A stretch of 31,892 bases of DNA from an uncultured delta proteobacterium (GTDB lineage: Bacteria; Myxococcota_A; Bradymonadia; REDH01). The notes beneath the pieces were generated by a model, which saw only the letters and a program-made list of their open reading frames with translations, had not been told where the DNA came from and made no database searches. Of the stretch, positions 7,273 through 16,377 are shown piece by piece. Position 1 is the first letter of the stretch. Each line of letters begins with the position of its first letter. The stretch spans positions 1 to 31,892 of the forward strand of contig CAIQPA010000242.1 in NCBI GenBank assembly GCA_903873545.1. The letters are read 5' to 3'. The position numbers and the translations under genes are program-made.

Positions 7273-8607
7273 CTAGGGTGCTCCGAGGCGCCGCTCGGTG
7301 CGTGGCGCCGCATGCTGGAGGAGTTTGAGGATCTCGCGCCCTTTGGCCCTCAAATCGGGCGGCTCCTCACGGTTTGCAGTCAGCTCTTTGATCCATGCGT
7401 CGGTGCCGGGGCCGGCGATGTTGAAGATGGCGATCATCATTTTGGTGCGGAGCGTTTCGCGCTCGAGCTCCTCGAAGGTGTCGGGCCGGTCTCCGCTCAG
7501 GAGGGGGCGGTCGCTGAGTTCCGCCGCCGCGCAGGCCTCGGTACCGGGGCGCGGCCGGGCATCAAACCAGGCGCCCATCGACGCCAGCTGGTCGCCTGTC
7601 GAAAGGAACTTGAGCGCGTCTGCGATCGCGCACCGCTCCACGGGCGCGGTTGCCGCCTCGAATCGTCTCCATACCTGCGGTGCGAGCGCGAGGTCGCCCG
7701 ACCGTCCGATGGCGCGCCAGGCCGCGATGCGGACCTCCGGCGCCATGAGGTCAACGAGCGGCAACAGGAGCGGACCCGCTGCCGGGAGCCGCAGCCGCGA
7801 GACGGCCTGTAGAAAGGCACGGGCGGTGCGGGGGGTGGTGATGACCTCGGGCAACGCCGCGAGCAGGACTGGGCCCGCGCTTGCCAGCTCCAGGCGGGCG
7901 ACAGCGAGCGCGGCCTCCGCGCGGAGGACATCATCTTTGCTCGCGAGCGCGGCGAGAAGCGCTCCTTCGACGGAGCGGATACCCATCTGCCCCGCAGCCC
8001 AGATGGCCCATGGCTTCACCTCGCCATCGCCGTGCAGGACCAGGAAGGCGACCCGCTCGCGGACCGGCCGGGCGGCGCGGGTCTCGGCGGCGAGCACGCC
8101 ACAGACCTCCTGGAGGGCCGCGACCTGTTCCGCCGAGGATTCGGAGCGGAGCATCGTAGCGTAGTAGCCTTCGTGGTTGTAGCGCGTGAGGTAGTTGTCA
8201 GTCGTGAGTTGGACTGCACCCCAGGAGAGGAGAATCATCCCCGCGAGCAGGCCAAAGAAGGGTGCCCGGTTCTCCGAGAAGCCCTGCACCAGCCCCTCCT
8301 CGGTGAGATCGGTGGGCACCGCTTCGCCGAGCAGCACCCGAACGCGCCACGGCGTGCCAAAGAGCAGGCTGGTCAGCCGAAGCCCCGCCCAGCACCCTGC
8401 TAGCAGAAGTAGCCCCCATTGGGCCCAGATGAGCACGAGATTGAGGGCCACGCTCGAACTGTGTTCTGTGACATACTGCGAATTGAACCAGGCCCAGGCG
8501 AGCGAGAAGCCGAATGAGACAGCAGCCCCCACAGTCATGCGACGCTCGCTCTTCGCCATCATCGCAAAGAAGGAGAGGTCCACCGAAGCTGAGGTCAATT
8601 TGGGCAC
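7273..8607 (-). CDS. Membrane-anchored HEAT-repeat protein, function unknown
   Basis: From the chosen GTG (8607) the protein is 444 aa. The N-terminus has about three transmembrane segments (near 25-45, 53-78 and 116-134). The rest is a soluble helical region with HEAT/PBS-like repeats: EVKPWAIWAAGQMG, VLRAEAALAVARL and EVRIAAWRAIGRSGD recur at roughly 30-40-residue intervals. HEAT repeats usually act as protein-protein scaffolds; no catalytic motif is seen. The open frame continues upstream to a TTG at 8637, and an ATG lies at 8622, but only the GTG at 8607 has a good ribosome site. It is divergent from the PEGA protein gene with about 80 bp between the starts. I do not recognise the specific family. 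Confidence 0.75.
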   Translation of the reverse strand: MPKLTSASVDLSFFAMMAKSERRMTVGAAVSFGFSLAWAWFNSQYVTEHSSSVALNLVLIWAQWGLLLLAGCWAGLRLTSLLFGTPWRVRVLLGEAVPTDLTEEGLVQGFSENRAPFFGLLAGMILLSWGAVQLTTDNYLTRYNHEGYYATMLRSESSAEQVAALQEVCGVLAAETRAARPVRERVAFLVLHGDGEVKPWAIWAAGQMGIRSVEGALLAALASKDDVLRAEAALAVARLELASAGPVLLAALPEVITTPRTARAFLQAVSRLRLPAAGPLLLPLVDLMAPEVRIAAWRAIGRSGDLALAPQVWRRFEAATAPVERCAIADALKFLSTGDQLASMGAWFDARPRPGTEACAAAELSDRPLLSGDRPDTFEELERETLRTKMMIAIFNIAGPGTDAWIKELTANREEPPDLRAKGREILKLLQHAAPRTERRLGAP

Positions 8608-8614
8608 GCGATCT

Positions 8615-8619
8615 CTCCT
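8615..8619 (-). promoter_or_regulatory. Ribosome-binding site that selects the GTG start
   Basis: AGGAG on the minus strand lies 7 nt before the GTG at 8607. The upstream ATG at 8622 and TTG at 8637 have no comparable site. Confidence 0.6.
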
Positions 8620-8687
8620 CATGGAGGTGGCATACAAGCAGCAGTTTCACTATCACGCTCTCAACTTCTCTGCACCCTGTGAGCAAG

Positions 8688-9500
8688 ATGATGAAGACAC
8701 TCCTTCTCCGTACTGCATCGCTTCTAGCCGCCGCTCTGCTGACGGCCTTCATCCACCTGCCCACAGCAGATGCGGGCGCTCCGGCAGCCAACGACAAGCG
8801 GGCGCTGATGACCGAAGGCGCGCGGCTCGCCGGCCGTGGCGACTACAAGGGCGCAGCAGCACAGTTTGAAAAGGCGGCCGTACTCGCCCCCACCGATGCG
8901 AACATCTTCTTCAACCTCGGCCAGATTTATGAGCAGAGCAATCCTGGCCGCTGCATCCTCCGCTACAACCGGTTCCTGCAGCTCGAGAGCGACTCGTCCG
9001 ACGCACCGGCCGCGCGTGCTGCCATCACCGCCTGCACCAACAAGCTCAAGAACGCCGGCGCCATTCACATCACCGACCTGCTCCCTCCCGCGCACATCAT
9101 CTTGATCGATGGCGTTGCCGTAACCGAGGGGCCCTCCGTGCTGCCGATGGTGCCCGGCGAATACACGGTTCATGTGGATGCGCTCGACCACGACCCCTTC
9201 GATCAGAAAATCACCATCACCGCCGGCCAGACGACCCAGGTTGCCATCAAGCTGGTGGCGCAGGCGACCTACGGCACGCTCACCATCAAGGTGAACCGGC
9301 CGGGTGCGACCATCACCATCGATGGCCAGCCGCATGGGATTGCGCCGCTCGCTGCGCCTCTGCGGATGACGACGGGCAAGCACCTCGTGGTCATTGAGGC
9401 CGCTGGCTTCCACAAGTGGCAGCGCAACGTGACCATCGAGAAGGAGCTCGAGGAGGAGATTGATGCGCAGCTCCAGGCATCATCCGTCAACGCCCGCTAG
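8688..9500 (+). CDS. Secreted TPR/PEGA-domain protein
   Basis: 270 aa from the ATG at 8688 (a second ATG follows directly at 8691). Residues 1-30 form a Sec signal peptide (Lys, Leu/Ala-rich core, then a THLPTADAG-like cleavage zone), so it is exported to the periplasm or outer membrane. Residues about 35-110 are TPR-like (GARLAGRGDYKGAAAQFEKA, then ANIFFNLGQIYEQS). Two PEGA-type beta domains follow: one near 127-190 (IILIDGVAV, VPGEYTVHV) and one near 195-255 (GATITIDGQPHG, GKHLVVIEAAGFHKW). TPR plus PEGA proteins of this layout are very common in Myxococcota-type genomes and are thought to act as envelope scaffolds or binding proteins. The frame extends upstream to 8514, but that part is Ser/Arg-rich shadow sequence. 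Confidence 0.85.
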   Translation: MMKTLLLRTASLLAAALLTAFIHLPTADAGAPAANDKRALMTEGARLAGRGDYKGAAAQFEKAAVLAPTDANIFFNLGQIYEQSNPGRCILRYNRFLQLESDSSDAPAARAAITACTNKLKNAGAIHITDLLPPAHIILIDGVAVTEGPSVLPMVPGEYTVHVDALDHDPFDQKITITAGQTTQVAIKLVAQATYGTLTIKVNRPGATITIDGQPHGIAPLAAPLRMTTGKHLVVIEAAGFHKWQRNVTIEKELEEEIDAQLQASSVNAR

Positions 9501-9515
9501 CGTTGCTGCGGGCTG

Positions 9516-9745
9516 CTAGTCGAGCCGCCGACCCGCTCCGCCTTCGAGCAGTTCCGTCACATCTTCGGCCTCGTTCGGGTCGATGATGTCGAGCTTTCCC
9601 GTCTCAAGATCGACGGCGTACTCGCCGTTCATCCAGCGGCCCAGGTCGACCATCTTGCAGCGGTGCGAGCAGAAGGGGAACTCGGGCGTGCGGGGCGTGA
9701 CCGAGACCGCCGCCTTGCAGGTGGGGCAGGAGATGACCGGAGTGG

Positions 9746-9749
<4 letters not shown>
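9516..9749 (-). CDS. yacG: DNA gyrase inhibitor YacG, zinc-finger protein
   Basis: Small zinc-binding protein of 77 aa. The four ligands are C8-x2-C11 and C27-x3-C31, with FCSHRCKMVDLGRWM in the conserved zinc-ribbon/helix region. YacG in E. coli binds GyrB and blocks DNA binding by gyrase. The acidic C-terminal half (PNEAEDVTELL) is usual for the family. The ATG overlaps the lon stop (ATGA at 9746-9749), so it is translated from the lon message here; in many proteobacteria yacG sits beside coaE instead. It converges on the PEGA gene with 15 bp between stops. Confidence 0.92.
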
Positions 9750-12130
<2,381 letters not shown>

Positions 12131-12160
12131 GGCGCTACCTCAGTAGGCGTGGGAAGCGTG

Positions 12161-12188
12161 GAGATAGTCACCCCCGCTCGGCGTGCAA
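12161..12188 (-). promoter_or_regulatory. Candidate promoter of lon
   Basis: On the minus strand TTGCAC (12183-12188) is followed, after 16 bp, by TATCTC (12161-12166), about 30 bp before the lon ATG. Both boxes match consensus only partly (3/6 each). Position and spacing are the main support. Confidence 0.25.
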
Positions 12189-12235
12189 AGAAAGAACCCG
12201 GCACTGTCGGCGCGTCGCGCCGCAACGGAGGGTTC
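12184..12235 (-). terminator. Nested hairpin with T-rich tail after the 195-aa gene
   Basis: Directly after the stop of the 195-aa gene the minus strand reads an outer arm GAACCC (12230-12235), a perfect 7+1+7 palindrome CGGCGCG-A-CGCGCCG (12208-12222), the outer arm GGGTTC (12194-12199), and then TTTCTTT. This looks like a rho-independent terminator separating this gene from lon. The inner palindrome could alternatively be a protein-binding site. Confidence 0.45.
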
Positions 12236-12821
12236 AGGCCCGGTTGTAGGCTGCCGCGGCAAGGCCCGGATCGCCGGGGGCATCGCTGCGGCTCTCGTCG
12301 AGGAACTCGTTAAGCAGCGCGACAGCTTCGGCGTAGATGCCGACGCGGCGCTTCACAGAGACGGTGTAGGTAGCGTAGGCTGCCTCCGCGGCGGCTTGGT
12401 CGGCATTGGACTGCGCGATCTGACGCTGCATCTCCGCTGTCTGCCGGGCGATCCAGGGCCACTGCGCTGCGTGCGGCGCGAGGAAGGCGATGGTCTCCTC
12501 AGCGAGGCCGTGGATTTCGGCCCGCTCGGTGTAGAGGATGCTCCGCTCGGGGCAGCCATCGATGGCATGCTCGTCGGCGAGTTCACGGGTGGTTTCGATG
12601 ACGAGCCGGAGCCGCTTGAAGGCTCGAAGCTCTTCGCCATAACGACCGCGCCAGGCGTTGTAGGTGGCGTTTGTCTCGAGCTTCACCGTCTCGAAGGCCG
12701 GCTTCATGGCGGCGAGCGAGGCGCCATAGGCCTTGGCCGAGGGCATCGACGGATGGGCAGTGCACCAGGCGAGAGAGGCGCTGAGGCTGCGCTCAACCTG
12801 CAGAAAGTTTGGCTGACTCAT
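12234..12821 (-). CDS. Hypothetical helical protein, 195 aa
   Basis: I do not recognise this protein. It is rich in Ala, Glu and Arg with few Gly/Pro, no signal peptide and no membrane segment, so it is probably a cytosolic, mostly alpha-helical protein. Stretches such as 60-100 (RGRYGEELRAFKRLRLVIE) and 125-150 (RQTAEMQRQIAQSNADQAA) could form coiled coils. The start is well supported: AGGAG (12830-12834) lies 8 nt before the ATG. It sits between the UvrA-like gene (82 bp upstream) and lon, with a candidate terminator right after its stop, so it may end the UvrA-like transcript or form its own unit. Base composition matches its neighbours, so there is no sign of recent transfer. Confidence 0.7.
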   Translation of the reverse strand: MSQPNFLQVERSLSASLAWCTAHPSMPSAKAYGASLAAMKPAFETVKLETNATYNAWRGRYGEELRAFKRLRLVIETTRELADEHAIDGCPERSILYTERAEIHGLAEETIAFLAPHAAQWPWIARQTAEMQRQIAQSNADQAAAEAAYATYTVSVKRRVGIYAEAVALLNEFLDESRSDAPGDPGLAAAAYNRA

Positions 12822-12903
12822 CGGGGTGACTCCTCGCCCGGGTTGCGGGCGCTGTGGCTACAACCGGAGCCGGAGACGGTCAAGGAAGGAGCCGCCGCGC
12901 CGG

Positions 12904-15708
12904 TCATGCGAAGGTCTCGCGGAGATGAAATCCGGTACGCGACCCGTCGACCGACAGCAGCCCCTCCACGGGACCCTGGTAGACGACGGCGCCTCCGTCA
13001 GGGCCGGCGCCCGGACCCATGTCGACCACCCAGTCGGAGGCCGCAACGAGGTCGAGGTTGTGTTCGACCACAATGACAGTGTGTCCCATGGCGGTGAGTT
13101 GGCGCATCGCATCGACAAGCTGCTCTACGTCGCGCATGTGGAGGCCGACCGTTGGCTCATCGAAGATGAAGAGCGCGCCCGCGACGTTGGAGGCGGTCGA
13201 CTGGCCGAGATAGGAGGCGAGTTTGAGCCGCTGCAGCTCGCCGCCCGACATCTGGGTCGTCGACTGGCCAAGCCGAATGTAACCTAGCCCGACCCGGGCG
13301 AGCGGCTCGAGGCGCCGGGTGACGGGGCCGGAGTCGGAGAATCGCTCGAGCGCCTCCTGCACCGTGCACTCGAAGAGCTGATCGATGCTCAGCCCGCGCA
13401 GTTTGGGTGCCAGGACTGCCGGCGTGAAGCGACGCCCTTCGCACACATCGCAGGGGATCTCGACGTCTGCGAAGAAGACCATCTCCACCGAGAGCACGCC
13501 GGCCCCTTCGCATCGCTCGCAACGGCCGCCTGCAACGTTGAAGGAGAAGTGGCTGGCGGTCAGCCGCGCGACGTTGGAATCGGGGAGCGCAGCGTACATG
13601 TCGCGGAAGACGCTGTAGGCGCCCGAGAAGGTGAGCGCAGAGGAGCGAGAGGAGCGGGAGATGCTCGACTGGTCGACCATCACCACCTCGGAGAAGATGT
13701 CGCCCGTGACCTCTGCGGGCGGCAGGCCGTCGGCGGGCCCGGAGCCGCGACGGGACTCGAGGTGGGCGTAGAGGAGGTCGTGCACGAGCGTGGATTTGCC
13801 CGAGCCGCTGACGCCCGTGACGACGGTCAGTGCGCCGTGCGGAAAGTGGACCTCAACCCCCTGAATGTTGTGGAGATGGGCCGCCTTGATGGTGAGCACG
13901 GAGGAGTGCGACGGGGCCGTCCCTGTGAAGGTGAGGCTCCGCTTGCGCAGCAACTCGCCCGTCGGTGTGGCTGAATGTTGAAGCCCCTCGACGGTGCCCG
14001 AAAAGAGCACCTCGCCGCCCCGGTCGCCGCCAAAGGGGCCGAGTTCGACCACATGCTGGGCGCGCCGGATCACATCGGGATCGTGCTCGACCACCACGAC
14101 CGTGTTGCCGATATCGCGCAGCTTCTCGACAACCTGCATCATCCGCTCGGTGTCGTGCGGATGGAGTCCCGCCGTGGGCTCATCGAGCACGTAGAGCGTG
14201 TCGGTGAGCATGCGTCCGAGGCTGGTAGCGAGGATGACGCGGTGGATCTCGCCGCCGGAGAGGGTCTTGGCCTGCCGCATGAGGGTGAGGTAGCCCAAGC
14301 CTGCCTCCGCGAGGTAGCCGAGCCGCTCGCGGACCTCGGTGATGAGCCGTTCGAGCGCCTTCTGAAGGGCCGGAGCGAGGGCGATGGCCTGGGCCCAGAG
14401 CAAGGCCTCGTCGATGCGAAGCGCGAGGATGTTTCCGAGGTGGAGGCCTGCGATTCTGACCGCGCGGGCGTCGGCGTTGAGACCCGAGCCCTGGCACTCG
14501 CTGCAGACGGTGAAGCTACGATAGCGCATCGCGTGGAATCGGATGCCACCGAGCGTGCGGTCGGCCAGGATCTCTTCGAGCCAGCCGGCGGCGCCGCCCC
14601 AGCCCTTGTCGCCGTAAAGGATGCGGTTCTGGTTCGCCTGCGAGAGGCGCAGCCAGGGGATGTCGATCGCGATGCCCTCGGCCATGCACCACTCGAGCAT
14701 TTGCTTGCGTGGGCGACGGGCGGAGGGGATGTCGAAGATGGCGAGTGCGCCCCGCTCGAGCGTGAGCGTTGGATCGGGAACGGTCTTGTAGGGGTCGAGA
14801 CCCACGCTCCGGCCGAACCCTTCGCAGCGGCCGCAGGCGCCGAGCGCATTGAAGGGGTGGAAGAGCGAGGGCATGGGCTCTTTGTGCGCAGTGCCACAAC
14901 CGCTGCAGACCCATCCGCGATGGAAGGTGCGCTGCTCGCGGCGGCCTTCGGTTTCGCGGTCCCAGAAGACCACGGAGACGGCCCCTTCGGCGAACTTGAA
15001 GGCTGCCTCGAGCGCCTCGCGCAGCCGCAGCGCGTCGTCCTCTACGGCGAGGCGGTCGATGATGACCTCGACTTGCGCGGCCCGTACGAGCGAGATGGAG
15101 GCCTCGGATTCAATCTCGACGACTTCGCCTTCGAGCCAGGCCCGCTGGTAGCCGTCTGCGATGAGTTGTCGGAGAAGGTCGCCCATGCCGTCTGCGTTGG
15201 GGCGGGCGGTGGCAACGATGAGGACCCGCTCGCCGCGCGCATGCTGCTGCAGCCACTCGACGGTTCGGGGTACGTTGAAGGGGACAACCGTGGAGCCGCA
15301 GGCCTTGCAGACAACCTCTCCGGCACGCGCAAAGAGGACCTGCAGGTGGTCGAGCAGCTCGGTGAGCGTGGCGACGGTGGACTTGGCGTTGGAGATAGAG
15401 CTGCCCTGCCGCAGCGCGACGGCGGGTGGGATGTTGGAGATGGAGCCGACGGGCGGCTTGGGCATGGGATGGAGGAACTGCCGGGCGTAGGTGGAGAGGG
15501 TCTCCACGTATCGGCGCTGCCCTTCGGCATAGAGCGTGTCGAAGGCGAGCGACGACTTGCCGCTGCCGCTCACGCCAGACACGACCGTGAGCGCACCGCG
15601 CGGGATGGCGACATCGATGGACTTGAGGTTGTGGGTTTCGGCGCCGCGGACGATGATGTCGTCTCGCTCTTCGGGCGCAGGCTGTGGGGTGAGGGGGGCT
15701 TTGGCCAT
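12904..15708 (-). CDS. UvrA-like ABC ATPase, non-canonical paralogue
   Basis: From the ATG at 15708 (MAKAPLT) it is 934 aa, close to canonical UvrA (about 940). It has two ABC ATPase halves: Walker A GVSGSGKS at 45-52 and again near 640, signature LSGGE in each half, and DEPTAGLHPHD and DEPTVGLHMRD as the Walker B/D-loop regions. Zinc modules are present (CSGC...CGRC, and CERC...CDVC in the C-terminal half), and a segment in the place of the UvrB-binding insertion is retained. Several blocks that are nearly invariant in true UvrA are altered: LSGGEIHRVILATSLG for the first signature, and DQSSISRSSRSSALTFSG for the usual DQSPIGRTPRSNPATY-type block. I therefore call it a UvrA2-like paralogue, possibly for drug-DNA adducts or an unknown substrate. 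The frame is open upstream to a GTG at 15813, but that extension lacks family similarity and a ribosome site. Confidence 0.85.
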   Translation of the reverse strand: MAKAPLTPQPAPEERDDIIVRGAETHNLKSIDVAIPRGALTVVSGVSGSGKSSLAFDTLYAEGQRRYVETLSTYARQFLHPMPKPPVGSISNIPPAVALRQGSSISNAKSTVATLTELLDHLQVLFARAGEVVCKACGSTVVPFNVPRTVEWLQQHARGERVLIVATARPNADGMGDLLRQLIADGYQRAWLEGEVVEIESEASISLVRAAQVEVIIDRLAVEDDALRLREALEAAFKFAEGAVSVVFWDRETEGRREQRTFHRGWVCSGCGTAHKEPMPSLFHPFNALGACGRCEGFGRSVGLDPYKTVPDPTLTLERGALAIFDIPSARRPRKQMLEWCMAEGIAIDIPWLRLSQANQNRILYGDKGWGGAAGWLEEILADRTLGGIRFHAMRYRSFTVCSECQGSGLNADARAVRIAGLHLGNILALRIDEALLWAQAIALAPALQKALERLITEVRERLGYLAEAGLGYLTLMRQAKTLSGGEIHRVILATSLGRMLTDTLYVLDEPTAGLHPHDTERMMQVVEKLRDIGNTVVVVEHDPDVIRRAQHVVELGPFGGDRGGEVLFSGTVEGLQHSATPTGELLRKRSLTFTGTAPSHSSVLTIKAAHLHNIQGVEVHFPHGALTVVTGVSGSGKSTLVHDLLYAHLESRRGSGPADGLPPAEVTGDIFSEVVMVDQSSISRSSRSSALTFSGAYSVFRDMYAALPDSNVARLTASHFSFNVAGGRCERCEGAGVLSVEMVFFADVEIPCDVCEGRRFTPAVLAPKLRGLSIDQLFECTVQEALERFSDSGPVTRRLEPLARVGLGYIRLGQSTTQMSGGELQRLKLASYLGQSTASNVAGALFIFDEPTVGLHMRDVEQLVDAMRQLTAMGHTVIVVEHNLDLVAASDWVVDMGPGAGPDGGAVVYQGPVEGLLSVDGSRTGFHLRETFA

Positions 15709-15825
15709 GATGCTGCTGCGGATGGAGAGGCCCCCGTTCTGGTCGGGCGCGGGGTAGGATGCAAGTGGGGTTGCAGCGGTGCGCAAAACGGTGACTTGGA
15801 GGGGGCGATTCACTAGGCTTGCGGC

Positions 15826-16377
15826 ATGCGTGCCCGAAGCCTTTTGTTCAGCCTCCTCTTTGCCGGATTGTCGTTGGCTCCGCCGCCGCGGGCCTTTGCG
15901 ACAACGGTGATGGCCGTATCGATGCAGGAGCTGGTGGCGGTGAGCGGGCTGGTGGTCCGCGGCCGCATTGCCGCGGTCGATTCTATCTGGGTCGGAGGAG
16001 GCCCCGAGCGGAGCGTCCGCGTAGAGGTGTCTGAGCAGTTCAAGGGCGAGCCAGTCGCGGGGACGGTGGAGTTCCGGAGCGAGGGTGGCAGGGTTGGTCG
16101 CTGGGCCTCGGTGGTGGCGGGGGCGCCGCAGTTTGTGCCGGGGCAGGAGGTCATCCTGCTGCTGGAGCGGCGTTCGGACGGCGCCTGGACGCCTGCTGGG
16201 CTGTCGCTCGGCGTCTTCTTTGTCGAACCGGGCGAAGGTGGGCAGTCGCAGGCGCGCCGCTCCTTCGATGGCCTGATCTTCGCTGAGCCCTCCATCGCGA
16301 ACGGGAGCAGCGCGCAGACGCTCAACCCAATCTGGTCGCTCAATGCGCTCTCCGCCTTCCTTCGGTCGCAGCCGTGA
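15826..16377 (+). CDS. Secreted protein of unknown function, partner of the matrixin gene
   Basis: 183 aa with a clear Sec signal peptide (RAR, LLFSLLFAGLSLA core, cleavage likely after AFA at 25). The mature part begins with TTVMAVSMQELVAVSGLVVRG, then a small beta-rich domain (SVRVEVSEQFKGEPVAGTVEF; GQEVILLLERR) that looks like an OB/SH3-sized barrel. No catalytic residues or cysteine pairs are visible. The stop overlaps the GTG start of the downstream matrixin gene (GTGA at 16374-16377), so the two are translationally coupled. From this I infer a shared pathway, for instance a chaperone, inhibitor or regulatory subunit for the protease, but nothing in the sequence proves it. Confidence 0.75.
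   Translation: MRARSLLFSLLFAGLSLAPPPRAFATTVMAVSMQELVAVSGLVVRGRIAAVDSIWVGGGPERSVRVEVSEQFKGEPVAGTVEFRSEGGRVGRWASVVAGAPQFVPGQEVILLLERRSDGAWTPAGLSLGVFFVEPGEGGQSQARRSFDGLIFAEPSIANGSSAQTLNPIWSLNALSAFLRSQP

Noticed and set aside
15709..15813. 35-codon N-terminal extension of the UvrA-like protein from a GTG
   Set aside because: It adds sequence not typical of the family, has no ribosome-binding site, and would leave almost no upstream region for the divergent gene at 15826.
13975..15816. 613-codon plus-strand frame opposite the UvrA-like gene
   Set aside because: It mirrors a well-supported ABC ATPase frame and has no family motif or start signal.
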